Of a stretch of DNA of 64,000 nucleotides, positions 11,281 through 19,976 are shown piece after piece; position 1 is the stretch's first letter, and every line of letters begins with the position of its first letter. Location of the stretch: positions 1-64,000 of the forward strand of contig CADAHQ010000016.1 of assembly GCA_902787715.1 (NCBI GenBank), given 5' to 3'. The stretch is from an uncultured Lachnospiraceae bacterium (GTDB lineage: Bacteria > Bacillota > Clostridia > Lachnospirales > Lachnospiraceae). Made by a program: the position numbers and the translations under genes. A model generated the notes under the pieces. The model saw only the letters and a program-made list of their open reading frames with translations. It searched no databases and was not told the DNA's origin.

Positions 11281-11633
11281 GCGCGGGCGTTTTCAACATC
11301 CTGTCCCTCGGATGAAAACCCGGTACGGCACAGGGGAAATCGCAGGTTCAGGGAATCTAAGCGTTCTGCTCGGGCGCTGGGACAAGGGCGTTTCTGCGGG
11401 GCTTGCGCGCCGCTTTGTATTTAAGAGAATATAGGAAAGCGGCGCGCGGCGAACAATCCTCGAAACGCCCTGCGCGCCCTCACGAACGCTAAGATAGCCC
11501 TCATAAAAGGCGGCAGCTGTGATTAGTGACATAAAGTCACTATCCCATCCACCGCCTTTTATGAGTCACATGCTTCTTCCCCTGTGCCGTACCGGCTTTT
11601 CATCCAGCCAAAGGGACTAAAAAACGCCCGCGC
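11281..11633 (-). repeat. Structured dispersed repeat, copy A
   Basis: Read on the minus strand this copy has an outer arm (11577-11605) pairing with 11310-11338, 28 of 29 positions. It then carries the conserved GCATGTGACTCATAAAA block, a private hairpin (stem GGCGG/CCGCC with inner TAGTGAC/GTCACTA), ATGAGGGCTATCTTAGCG, an AGGGCGTTTC/GAAACGCCCT stem enclosing another private GC-rich hairpin, and finally the conserved CGCTTAGATTCCCTGAACC block. A further pair, GCGCGGGCGTTTT with AAAACGCCCGCGC, extends the arms to 11281 and 11633. The ORF inside has no ribosome binding site, and the same frame has a stop codon in copy B, so the element looks non-coding. It is unlike any repeat family I can name. 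Confidence 0.8.
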
Positions 11634-11678
11634 CGGTTATACGGGACGACTTCGGTTTCGTATGGCTTCCCAGGCGGA

Positions 11679-12100
11679 GGTAGCCGCGAAATCGCATCGG
11701 AAGCCCGGTTTGTGCAGCCGATTTCAGAGTAGAATACTCCAAGCGAAAACGCTGCGCGGACACAGGGGAAGGAGCATGTGACTCATAAAAACAAACGCAG
11801 CGATGTCGGCCGAAAGGTCGATAATCGATGCGTTTGCTTTTATGAGGGCTATCTTAGCGTGCGCGAGATTGCATAGGGCGCTTCGAGGTTATCGTTGAGT
11901 GCAGAAACTGCACTCAACGCCTAATGTCGCGCGAAGCGCTCCATTCCCCGCAGAAGCGCCCTTGACCTTTGCAAATCGAAACGCACGCTTAGATTCCCTG
12001 AACCTGCGATTTTCCCTGTGTCCGCGCAGTGTTTTTGGTTAAGTAACATAAAAGAAATCGGCTGCACGTCCGTTGCCCTGCCTGCGATTTCGCAGCTACC
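11679..12100 (+). repeat. Structured dispersed repeat, copy B
   Basis: Plus-strand copy, head to head with copy A. Outer arms are GCGCGGACACAGGG near 11753-11767 with its complement near 12014-12027. Further paired blocks lie outside: GTGCAGCCGATTTC 11712-11725 with 12054-12067, and GGTAGCCGCGAAATCGCA 11679-11696 with 12083-12100. Inside are the conserved GCATGTGACTCATAAAA, a hairpin with a GAAA tetraloop (CGGCC/GGTCG), ATGAGGGCTATCTTAGCG, the AGGGCGCTTC/GAAGCGCCCT equivalent stem enclosing GTTGAGTGCAG/CTGCACTCAAC, and CGCTTAGATTCCCTGAACC. Both strands of the AGGGCG stem changed together relative to copy A (T-A to C-G), a compensatory change. Confidence 0.8.
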
Positions 12101-12112
12101 CGGCAGGAAACG

Positions 12113-12138
12113 AAAAAAGCCCCCGTGGAAACGGGAGC
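12113..12138 (-). terminator. Terminator after tRNA-Leu(CAG)
   Basis: Stem 12119-12126 with 12131-12138 (one mismatch), GGAA loop, followed on the minus strand by six T. It sits directly downstream of the tRNA 3' end. Confidence 0.8.
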
Positions 12139-12143
12139 TTTTC

Positions 12144-12227
12144 TGCAGTTGATGGGACTTGAACCCACACCCAAGTACATGGACATGAACCTGAATCATG
12201 CGCGTATGCCAATTCCGCCACAACTGC
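12144..12227 (-). tRNA. tRNA-Leu, anticodon CAG
   Basis: Minus-strand cloverleaf: acceptor GCAGTTG/CAACTGC, D-arm GGAATTGGCATAC, anticodon stem CATGA/TCATG with loop TTCAGGT giving anticodon CAG (codon CUG), a long variable arm, and a GTTCAAGTC T-loop. CCA is not encoded. It is a paralogue of the tRNA-Leu(AAG) 1.5 kb away. Confidence 0.94.
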
Positions 12228-12330
12228 AAGCATCGCCTATATTACCATCACTTCCGCGGAAAGTCAAGAGATTTTCGAAGAAAACGGAAGTGAAGGAAGC
12301 GCGTGTCGGGAAGGGAGCATTTGCCGGGGG

Positions 12331-13017
12331 TTACTGCTCCTCCATCACCAGCTCGACGCCGGTCTCGGTGGCGATGACCGACATGATGCGGTTGCTGATT
12401 TCGCCGTCCTTGATCAGGTGTACGTGCACGGTGGTATAAGGGTTGTCGATGCGGTAGTAATCGTCCTTGATGCGGCCGTAGAAGGTCAGCAGGTCGTCGT
12501 AGCTGTTCACGGTCTCAAGGCTGGCGTAATCGAGCACGCCGGTCTCCGCGGCGTCAAATTCAACGTCGCACGGGAACACGAGGTAGTAAACGGTCTCGCC
12601 GTCACGCACCGTGGCTGTCAACTCCATGATGAGGGCGTAGCCGCTCTCGTGGGTAACGAGGAAGTAGCGATTGTCCTTTAGGAAGAGGTATTTGCCGGTG
12701 TCCTTCTTGTCCTCCTTCGGGTAGAAGCGGCCGCTGTCGCTGATGCTTCCGAGGAAGTTGTCATGCTTCACGATGGCCGTCTTGAAGAAGTCCGTCTGGC
12801 GGTCCACTTTGCAGCGCGCCAGGTGGCGCGTGGTATTGTTGTTGTCATCGCCCTTGGAAACCTCGGGGATCGTCAGCGTCACCGTGCCGTCATAGCTGGT
12901 GAGCGTCAGATCGCCGTCCTTCTTCTTCGGTCGGATAACCGCAATCAGGATCACGATCACGAGGATGGACGCCGCAATGATGATCCAGGTTCTGTTGCTT
13001 AATTCCAGTTTCTTCAT
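12331..13017 (-). CDS. Membrane-anchored hypothetical protein
   Basis: 228 aa; ATG at 13017 has GGGAGGT upstream. One N-terminal transmembrane helix (about residues 11-29) follows a short Lys-containing cytoplasmic start, and the remaining about 190 residues are predicted extracytoplasmic, rich in Asp, Lys and Tyr with strand-like segments. There is no Cys and no recognisable domain. It starts 15 nt after the deoB stop and is probably the last gene of the long minus-strand cluster; function cannot be inferred beyond a surface location. Confidence 0.75.
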   Translation of the reverse strand: MKKLELSNRTWIIIAASILVIVILIAVIRPKKKDGDLTLTSYDGTVTLTIPEVSKGDDNNNTTRHLARCKVDRQTDFFKTAIVKHDNFLGSISDSGRFYPKEDKKDTGKYLFLKDNRYFLVTHESGYALIMELTATVRDGETVYYLVFPCDVEFDAAETGVLDYASLETVNSYDDLLTFYGRIKDDYYRIDNPYTTVHVHLIKDGEISNRIMSVIATETGVELVMEEQ

Positions 13018-13032
13018 ATAACCTACCTCCCG

Positions 13033-14217
13033 TCAATCCGCTATTTCGCGAATCGCTGTGCCCACAAGGGTGTTCTCCAGCGAAAAATACGCCGCAATGG
13101 TCTGGGCTATATCGCCGAATCCGATGCGGGTTCCGGCGTTCCGGCCGCCGCGCAGCTTCGGCCCGTATGCCACAAGGGGGATGTACTCCCGCGAGTGGTC
13201 CGTGGAGGGCGTCGCCGGGTCGCACCCGTGGTCCGCCGTAATCAGCAGAAGATCGTCCTCCCGAAGTCCCGCAAGCAGCTCCGGCAGCTTGGAATCAAAG
13301 TACGTAAGCGCCTTCGCGTAGCCGTCGATATCGTTGCGGTGACCGTATTTCATGTCGAAGTCCACGAGGTTTGTGAAGCACAGGCCCTCGAAGTCCTCTT
13401 TCATCCTTTCAAGTGTAACATCAATCCCCTCTTCATTGCAAGTAGTTCTTGCAAAATCGGTGATTCCGCGGCCCGCGAAGATGTCGACAATCTTTCCGAC
13501 GGAGCGGACCGAAAGGCCGGCCGCCTTCATCACGTCAAGAAGGGTCTCTCCGGTGGGCTCCAAGGAGAAATCATGCCGGAGCGCCGTTCTGGTGTAAGGC
13601 CACTCGCCGGTGAAGGGCCGCGCGATGATGCGGCCTACGCCGTACGCGCCCTTGCACAGCTTCCGCGCGATCTCACAATACTCGTACAACTGCTCCGTGG
13701 GGATCAGCGCATCGTGGGCCGCAATCTGCAGCACGCTGTCCGCCGAGGTATACACGATCAATGCGCCCGTGGCAAGCTGCTCCTTGCCGTAGTCGCGGAT
13801 GACGTCTGTTCCGGAGTACGGCTTGTTGCAAAGAATGCCCCGGCCGGTCTCCTTCGAAAGTGCGTTGATCAGGCGCTTGGGAAATCCCTTCGGGAATGTG
13901 GGAAAGGGCTTGGAAAGCGGCAGCCCCGCAATCTCCCAGTGCCCCGTGGTGGTGTCCTTGCCCTTGGAAACCTCGGCAAGGCGGCACACAACGCCGTCAA
14001 AGGAATCGCTCTTCACGGCCCCGAGGCCGCTTCCGCACACTTCGCCGCGCACGCCGTCAATGTGAAAAAGCCCGAGCTTCTCTGCATTCGGCATCGAAAA
14101 ATACGCCGACGTCGCTGCGCTCCGCAGCGTAAAGCTTCCCTCGTCCCCGAAATCCGCCGCGTCCGGCATCGCGCCGACACCGCAACTGTCCAATACAATC
14201 AGAAATACCCTCTTCAT
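13033..14217 (-). CDS. deoB: Phosphopentomutase
   Basis: Interconverts ribose-1-phosphate (or deoxyribose-1-phosphate) and the 5-phosphate, linking nucleoside salvage to the pentose phosphate pool; cytoplasmic, Mn2+-dependent, alkaline phosphatase superfamily. The start 'MKRVFLIVLDSCGVGAMPDA' carries the metal-binding Asp, 'GKDTTTGHWE' carries the phosphorylated Thr, and the C-terminal 'TADHGCDPATPSTDHSRE' carries the second metal site. Length 394 aa matches the family. The ATG at 14217 has GGAAGGAG upstream; the open frame extends 90 codons further 5', but that part overlaps the preceding gene and has no DeoB features. The gap to the preceding gene is 17 nt. Confidence 0.96.
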   Translation of the reverse strand: MKRVFLIVLDSCGVGAMPDAADFGDEGSFTLRSAATSAYFSMPNAEKLGLFHIDGVRGEVCGSGLGAVKSDSFDGVVCRLAEVSKGKDTTTGHWEIAGLPLSKPFPTFPKGFPKRLINALSKETGRGILCNKPYSGTDVIRDYGKEQLATGALIVYTSADSVLQIAAHDALIPTEQLYEYCEIARKLCKGAYGVGRIIARPFTGEWPYTRTALRHDFSLEPTGETLLDVMKAAGLSVRSVGKIVDIFAGRGITDFARTTCNEEGIDVTLERMKEDFEGLCFTNLVDFDMKYGHRNDIDGYAKALTYFDSKLPELLAGLREDDLLLITADHGCDPATPSTDHSREYIPLVAYGPKLRGGRNAGTRIGFGDIAQTIAAYFSLENTLVGTAIREIAD

Positions 14218-14234
14218 ACGCTTCTCCTTCCTGA

Positions 14235-16796
14235 CTAGTCTAAGTAACTGTAAAAGATGCCGGCCTTTCCGAGCGTTGCCCTCGCCTCCGTGAGGGAGAG
14301 GGACAACGTCTTCCGCTGCTTCGGCGAGACAACGAAGATCTTGTTGGACTCGTATCCCGTGATCAACACCCAGGTGTCGCGGTACCGCGCAATCACCGGC
14401 CGTCCGTCGGAGACAAACTGTAACGCCTGCGCCAAGGTGGCGCCCGTCAGATCCGCCCCGGTGCCGGGGATGGCTTCCGTGATCCACGTAAGAAGCGGCT
14501 TCGCGTTGGTATCGCAGTCCGTGCCCTTCATCGCGGATCCCTTGTATGAGAAAATCATCTGCAAAATCGCCTGCAGCTCCGTTGTCTGATCATCTGCGTA
14601 GTACGAGGTCACATTCCGGATGGTTGCGGTGGTGTCCTTGATACCGCGCTTCCAAATGACCCGGCCCTTGCCGTCGTACACGGCGCCTGCCGTCTCGTCC
14701 GCAAGGGCGATGCAGCCGCCCAGATCTCCCGAAACCTGCAGAATCTCGCCGTAGGATACCACGTAGTACCGCAGGTCAATCCAGCCGCCGACACGCACCG
14801 ACGTATTGCCCGTAAGCACGGTAAATACCGTCGTCTCCGTCTTGGGTGCCGCCGTCAGCTTGTATCCCGACGGCAGGTTTAAGTAGTATTCGCGGTGCAT
14901 CAGGTTGCTCGTGCGCCCGCTCACCGTAACCTTCTGTGTCACGGTTTTCGAACTCTTCAGAATGTTGTACCGCCCCGAGGACTCGTACAGCGGACGCAGG
15001 GAGACGGTGCCGTCCGGCTGGTTTACAATCACCTCGCCGGTTTTTTTGCAGAGCTCCACGTTGATGGCATTGTCGACAATCTCCGCGGAGGAGAAGAATT
15101 CCTCCTCGCGCTCGTAATCCTTGACTACCGTGCCGTCCAGCTCCTCGATGACAATCCGGTACATGGGCACGTGGTCCTCGCCGTTGTCGTGGAACGTCAC
15201 GTCATGCTCATGGGCGAGTCCGTAGATCAGCTGCCCGTCAATGGTCCCCAGCAAAACAATCCGGTCGCCGCCGGTGGCCTCGACGGTCCGGGCCTTGCGG
15301 TTCTCCAGGTCATAGTAGTCCAGGGCTGTATTTGCCGCACCGGAGTACTCCTGCTGGTACACCAGAATGCCCTCTTCGGCAAACAACACGCTGTTCTTCG
15401 ACAGATGTTCCACAACCACCGTGAAATCGTGCACCAGGGTTCGGTACAGGTACAGGGTGTCGAACAGCGTGAAGTAAAATTCATCATACTCGTTCATGTA
15501 GCAGATCTTGCCGAACTCCTCCTTGAGGATGGCGTAAGGCACCGATACCGGCACGAACATCATTTCCTCGATCCGGCCCTCGGCCGCATAGTAGCGGTAG
15601 TACAGAATTCCCACGCGGCCCTCGTACTGCCCGCGGGAAATGTAGCCGTACATGACGAAATCCGCATTGCCCGAGTCGTCCACCGAAATCAGCGAAAAAT
15701 CGTGCTGCCGGTTGCCGTAGCGCATGTCCCAGCCGCCCGTGCGGTCGAAGGTGAACACCTTCACCAGCGTATCCCGCGGCATGTCGTACTCCCAGACATT
15801 ACCCTCGTAGGCGAAGAGGAGGTATTTGCCGTTTTCGCTCAAAAGGCGCTCCGGAGTGGGGTCCGGCGTGATTCCCAGCTTCACCTGGTTCCGGCTCAGG
15901 CTCACAATCGACCCGTCAAATTCCGCCTGCATCGTCCGGTCGTAATTGAACAGGATGGTATTCCGGGTCTGGACACGGAAGCGGAACTGCTCATGGGTCC
16001 GGTACCGCTCCTCGGCGTCGTCGGAATGAATCGTCAGGCGCGCGTCCATGGTGGCGCACACATAAGTCTTGTTGTACTCCGTGATGGTGGGTGCGGAAGC
16101 CCAGATTTCCTTCGGCTCCATCTGGCCGAACATCACCGTGTCGGCGCTGTCCTCGATTGTCACATGGGAATAGTCGGAACCCGTGGAGGAATCGCGGGTA
16201 TCAAGATACTTCTCGACGCTGCTCCGCTGATCCTTATCGTAGCAGTCCGAGTGAAATGCCCGGACGAAGGCCATTTCCTTCTCCAGGTTTCCGAAAGATG
16301 CGGACATCAGCCGCGTATAGTAATAGATATCCCGGCCGTCGTTGGTGGTCAGCGTGATCCGGCACAGGTACTCTGTATTGTTTGCGTAATTGCCCGTGAG
16401 TGTCACGCCGGCGCTCAGCTTGCCGTCGGACTCGCGCTTTAACGCCTTCACCTCGCGGACTTCCATCTCCGTGTCGGTCTCCACCTCGCTGACGCGGCAG
16501 ACCAGGCGTTTTACCACGCTCTCGTGCTCATCGATGAGCACCGTAAAGGAAAGATCGGCCCCGATCGGCGTGATGCTCTCCCGAAGGAGCTGTGCCTGCA
16601 GATCCACCGTATAGCCCAGAAGCGGGTTGATCTCCACTCCGCCCACAGCAAAGCTGACCGTCGGCAGCGTCGCTGTGGACGCCGCGACCGTCTTTCGTTC
16701 GTTGCTGTAGGTATGCATCTCGACGCGGCTGTAAAAAACAATCAGCGCGACGAGGAACACTCCGAGCAGAATCAAAATGCGGTACCGTAGCTTCAT
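14235..16796 (-). CDS. Large membrane-anchored surface protein with a C39-peptidase-like C-terminus
   Basis: 853 aa from the ATG at 16796, preferred over an upstream ATG because GGAGGAAG sits just before it. One N-terminal transmembrane helix (about 5-22) is followed by a long extracytoplasmic region with many beta-type segments and a probable propeller-like middle. The last about 110 residues ('GRPVIARYRDTWVLITGYESNKIFVVSP') resemble the second half of bacteriocin-processing C39-like domains, with the usual catalytic His position replaced, so it may be an inactive binding domain; this is inference. It sits between hydF (30 nt upstream) and deoB (17 nt downstream), apparently in one operon, with no obvious functional link. 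Confidence 0.75.
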   Translation of the reverse strand: MKLRYRILILLGVFLVALIVFYSRVEMHTYSNERKTVAASTATLPTVSFAVGGVEINPLLGYTVDLQAQLLRESITPIGADLSFTVLIDEHESVVKRLVCRVSEVETDTEMEVREVKALKRESDGKLSAGVTLTGNYANNTEYLCRITLTTNDGRDIYYYTRLMSASFGNLEKEMAFVRAFHSDCYDKDQRSSVEKYLDTRDSSTGSDYSHVTIEDSADTVMFGQMEPKEIWASAPTITEYNKTYVCATMDARLTIHSDDAEERYRTHEQFRFRVQTRNTILFNYDRTMQAEFDGSIVSLSRNQVKLGITPDPTPERLLSENGKYLLFAYEGNVWEYDMPRDTLVKVFTFDRTGGWDMRYGNRQHDFSLISVDDSGNADFVMYGYISRGQYEGRVGILYYRYYAAEGRIEEMMFVPVSVPYAILKEEFGKICYMNEYDEFYFTLFDTLYLYRTLVHDFTVVVEHLSKNSVLFAEEGILVYQQEYSGAANTALDYYDLENRKARTVEATGGDRIVLLGTIDGQLIYGLAHEHDVTFHDNGEDHVPMYRIVIEELDGTVVKDYEREEEFFSSAEIVDNAINVELCKKTGEVIVNQPDGTVSLRPLYESSGRYNILKSSKTVTQKVTVSGRTSNLMHREYYLNLPSGYKLTAAPKTETTVFTVLTGNTSVRVGGWIDLRYYVVSYGEILQVSGDLGGCIALADETAGAVYDGKGRVIWKRGIKDTTATIRNVTSYYADDQTTELQAILQMIFSYKGSAMKGTDCDTNAKPLLTWITEAIPGTGADLTGATLAQALQFVSDGRPVIARYRDTWVLITGYESNKIFVVSPKQRKTLSLSLTEARATLGKAGIFYSYLD

Positions 16797-16826
16797 TCTT
16801 CCTCCGGGCATGCGAAGAAAATAGTG

Positions 16827-18164
16827 TTACAGCTTATATTGTACCGCATTTTCCGCGTCTGCACAAGTGAAATCGGCTGCAGCCCCCGCTGTGAAGGGGG
16901 ACAGACTGCGCGCCAGAATCCCGTGGAGATGCGCGATTGCAACGCCGTAGTTGGTCATGGGCACCGCGGCTTTCCCCGCTTCCTGCAGGCGGCTTTGCAC
17001 CTCCCGCTCGGGCAACGTGCAGCCGCCGCAGTGAATGATCAGGGCATACTCCGAAAGCTCCTGCGGAAAATCCGCCCCCGACGTGAACGTAAACTCCGGC
17101 CGGAACCCGAGGCGCGCCTCAATCCAGCCCGGCAGCTTCACCGTGCCGATGTCCTCGCACTGTCTGTGGTGGGTGCAGCCCTCCGCAATCAACACCTTCT
17201 GCCCGGGCTTTAAGGCATCGATAGCCTTCGCGCCGGAAACCAGGGCTTGTAGATTCCCTTTGTACCGTGCAAACAAAATGGAAAACGACGTGAGGGGCAC
17301 CGTCTCCGGCACCGCCTTCGACACCCGGCCAAAGGCCTGGGAGTCCGTCACCACAAGGGCCGGCGGCTTCGCAAGCGCCGACAATGCGCCGGGCAGCTCC
17401 TCCGGCTGGCACACCAGTGCCGTGCAATGGATATCCAAAAGCTCCCGAAGCACAAGCTGCTGGGGTAGAATCAACCGTCCCTTGGGCGCGGAGCCGTCGA
17501 TGGGCGTCACCAGCACAACCGTGCTGCCGGGTTCCACAAGGTCTGCGAGAATCTTTTTCTCCTTCGCCACCTTCGGGGCGAAGGACCCGAGAAGCTCCCG
17601 AAGCTCAAAGATTCCCTCGCCGGTGACAGCGCTTGTGAAGACAATTCCGATATCGCGGGATTGCGGCGCTGAATCTCCGTCCTCGGGCGAAGCCGGACGG
17701 GCTTCGGCGGGTACGCTTCGCGAAAGCGTTTCGGCTTCTCTGCGGCGTTTCCCGCGGGTCTCCCCGTCGATACAATCGGCCTTCGTGTAGGCGATGGCAA
17801 TCGGAATCCTACGGGCCGCAATCTCCGCAAAAAGCGCTGCGTCCGCATCGCCGATGCCGCGCACGGCATCCACGGCAAAAACCGCGATGTCCGTCTGCGC
17901 AAGAATGCGGGCTGCCCGCGCAACCCGCTGCTGCCCGAGCTCCCCTTCATCGTCCATACCGGGGGTGTCGATAATCAGCACCGGCCCAAGCGGCAGCAAC
18001 TCCATCGCCTTGCGCACCGGGTCCGTTGTGGTGCCCGGCACGTCCGAAACGATGCTTAAGCTCTGGCCTGTCACGGCATTTACGAGGGAGCTTTTCCCGG
18101 CATTCCGCATGCCGAACCACGCGATGTGGATGCGCTCCGCCGATACGGTTTCCTGTAGACTCAT
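16827..18164 (-). CDS. hydF: [FeFe]-hydrogenase maturation GTPase HydF
   Basis: Scaffold GTPase that receives the 2Fe subcluster built by HydE and HydG and delivers it to apo-hydrogenase. G1 motif GMRNAGKS is at residues 18-25, G3 DTPGMDD near 61, G4 in the 'TKAD' segment. The C-terminal domain holds the cluster-ligand set 'GCTHHRQC' and 'HCGGC' about 50 residues apart, which is diagnostic of HydF. Length 445 aa; a Pro/Ser/Glu-rich loop near residues 150-168 is a minor addition. It follows hydG by 21 nt in the same operon. No hydrogenase structural gene is in the window. Confidence 0.95.
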   Translation of the reverse strand: MSLQETVSAERIHIAWFGMRNAGKSSLVNAVTGQSLSIVSDVPGTTTDPVRKAMELLPLGPVLIIDTPGMDDEGELGQQRVARAARILAQTDIAVFAVDAVRGIGDADAALFAEIAARRIPIAIAYTKADCIDGETRGKRRREAETLSRSVPAEARPASPEDGDSAPQSRDIGIVFTSAVTGEGIFELRELLGSFAPKVAKEKKILADLVEPGSTVVLVTPIDGSAPKGRLILPQQLVLRELLDIHCTALVCQPEELPGALSALAKPPALVVTDSQAFGRVSKAVPETVPLTSFSILFARYKGNLQALVSGAKAIDALKPGQKVLIAEGCTHHRQCEDIGTVKLPGWIEARLGFRPEFTFTSGADFPQELSEYALIIHCGGCTLPEREVQSRLQEAGKAAVPMTNYGVAIAHLHGILARSLSPFTAGAAADFTCADAENAVQYKL

Positions 18165-18185
18165 AGGTTTCCTCCGCCTTGTAAA

Positions 18186-19643
18186 TCAGAACCGGAAGTC
18201 GCGCCGGTTGGAGTTGCGGATGTCCGCGATGTGCTCCGTCGCAATGGTGCGAACCTTCTCGTTCGGGATTTTCTTAAGTTCCTCGTCAATCATGGCATTT
18301 CCCACCGCCACGGTCTCCGGGGACGCGTAGTCCGTGAGATACTCCGCAAGCGTCATCAACGCATTGGGATGACAGCAGTTTAAGATCTGCCCGGTCTTGC
18401 AGAGGCTCATAAAGCGGTCGCCGGTGCGGCCTTCGCGGTAGCACGCGGTGCAGAAGGACGGGATGTGTCCGCTCTCCATAAGCCATCTCACCACCTCGTC
18501 GAGAGAGCGCTGGTCGGAGACATCAAACTGCTCCGTATCGTGGGGTCTCTCCTCCGGCGTGTATCCTGCGTAACCGCCGACGGAAGTCCGGGAACCGCCG
18601 CTCACCTGGGATACGCCGAGCCGCAGAAGCTTCGAGCGCACGGTCTCGTTTTCTCTCGTGGAAATGATGATGCCGGTGTAAGGCACCGCAAGGCGGATGC
18701 AGGCCGTAATCTTTGCGAAGGTGTCGTCATCGATGCCGTTGTCAAACACGTTCGGGTCGATGTCGTCGGCTTTTTTCACCCGCGGCACGCTGATGGTGTG
18801 GGGCCCGACGCCGTGCACGGCCTCCAGGTGCTCCGCATGCATAATCAACCCGGCAAATTCATACTTGTACATCTCCAGCCCGAACAAAACGCCCAGTCCC
18901 ACATCGTCGATGCCGCCCTCCATGGCACGGTCCATCGCCTCGGTGTGGTATGCGTAATTGTGTTTCGGTCCCGCCGGATGCAGCTTCTCATAGCTCTCCC
19001 GGTGGTACGTCTCCTGGAAGAGAATGTAGGTGCCGATGCCGGCCTCCTTAAGCTTCCGGTAATTCTCCACCGTGGTGGCCGCAATGTTAACGTTCACGCG
19101 GCGGATGTCGCCGTTTTTATGGTGCACGCTGTAGATGGTTTTGATGCACTCGAGAATGTACTCAATCGGGTTGTTCACAGGATCCTCGCCGGACTCGATG
19201 GCAAGGCGCTTATGGCCCATGTCCTGCAGCGCGATGACTTCCTCGCGCACCTCGTCCTGGGTGAGCTTCTTTCTCGGTATGTGCTTGTTCTTGATGTGAT
19301 ACGGACAGTAGACACAACTGTTGACGCAGTAGTTCGAGAGATACAGCGGCGCAAAAATCACGATTCGGTTTCCGTAAAATGCCAGCTTAATCTCCTCGGC
19401 AATCTCACAGATGCGCTCGTTGACCTCGGGCAGATTGCACGCTAACAAAACCGACGCCTCCCTGTGGGTAAGCCCCGCGCAGGTGCATCCGTTTCCTTTC
19501 TTCTTCGGGCGTGCTTTTTCGAGAATGCTTTCGATGAGCGGAAGGTCATGCTTGTGTTCCTCCGCATACAAAAGAGTGTCACGGATCTCCTCATCATTGA
19601 TGAACTCGTCCGCGACCATAGATTTCGGGTCGTACTTCGACAT
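18186..19643 (-). CDS. hydG: [FeFe]-hydrogenase maturation radical SAM tyrosine lyase HydG
   Basis: Splits tyrosine to p-cresol with release of CO and cyanide, producing an Fe(CO)2CN synthon for the H-cluster. The radical SAM motif CVNSCVYC (CX3CX2C) lies near residue 107. A C-terminal CTAC...C motif ('CTACYREGRTG' followed by 'SLCKTGQILNCC') binds the auxiliary cluster typical of HydG and absent from ThiH. Length 485 aa is normal. The upstream 330 bp contain a palindrome and candidate -10 boxes, so hydGF and following genes may have their own promoter. Confidence 0.96.
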   Translation of the reverse strand: MSKYDPKSMVADEFINDEEIRDTLLYAEEHKHDLPLIESILEKARPKKKGNGCTCAGLTHREASVLLACNLPEVNERICEIAEEIKLAFYGNRIVIFAPLYLSNYCVNSCVYCPYHIKNKHIPRKKLTQDEVREEVIALQDMGHKRLAIESGEDPVNNPIEYILECIKTIYSVHHKNGDIRRVNVNIAATTVENYRKLKEAGIGTYILFQETYHRESYEKLHPAGPKHNYAYHTEAMDRAMEGGIDDVGLGVLFGLEMYKYEFAGLIMHAEHLEAVHGVGPHTISVPRVKKADDIDPNVFDNGIDDDTFAKITACIRLAVPYTGIIISTRENETVRSKLLRLGVSQVSGGSRTSVGGYAGYTPEERPHDTEQFDVSDQRSLDEVVRWLMESGHIPSFCTACYREGRTGDRFMSLCKTGQILNCCHPNALMTLAEYLTDYASPETVAVGNAMIDEELKKIPNEKVRTIATEHIADIRNSNRRDFRF

Positions 19644-19976
19644 ATTTGATTTTCCTTTCTTGCGGGTCAGAGGCCTCTTCCCCGTCAGAGTATATTTCGT
19701 AAATGCAGCATGTTCTGCATTTCCGATAGCATTGTATCACCGGCGATCCTTACGCGCAATGGCTTTTCGGATGGATTTGCCGCAATAAAAGACATCTTCG
19801 GCAAATGCCCCCCGCCTTGCCGGCACTTTTCAGCCGCGGTAGTCGCCCGATTCCGCCAAAGTCATATATCGTGAGAATGGTTGCATTTATTATCAACTCT
19901 CAAAAATAGCAATGAACAATTTATTCCCGTATTGTTTTTTCGGATTAGAAGCTATCGTTGCTTCGCAGATACTACG
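19644..19976 (-). promoter_or_regulatory. hydG upstream region with palindrome and candidate -10 boxes
   Basis: A 333-bp gap without a gene. It contains a perfect 8-bp dyad AAATGCAG-CATGTT-CTGCATTT at 19701-19722. Candidate minus-strand -10 boxes are TATACT (19689-19694) and TACAAT (19731-19736). The dyad lies between them and could be an operator or a short hairpin. I see nothing convincing in the remaining part (19740-19976). Confidence 0.4.

Noticed and set aside
11293..11532. Small protein 'FYEGYLSVRE' family encoded in the structured repeats
   Set aside because: A similar frame exists in copies A and C, but copy B has an in-frame TAG in the same place, and the changes preserve base pairing rather than amino acids.
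11281..12100. A complete retron
   Set aside because: The nested arms recall retron RNA, but no reverse transcriptase is encoded in the window and several copies exist; kept only as one hypothesis for the element.
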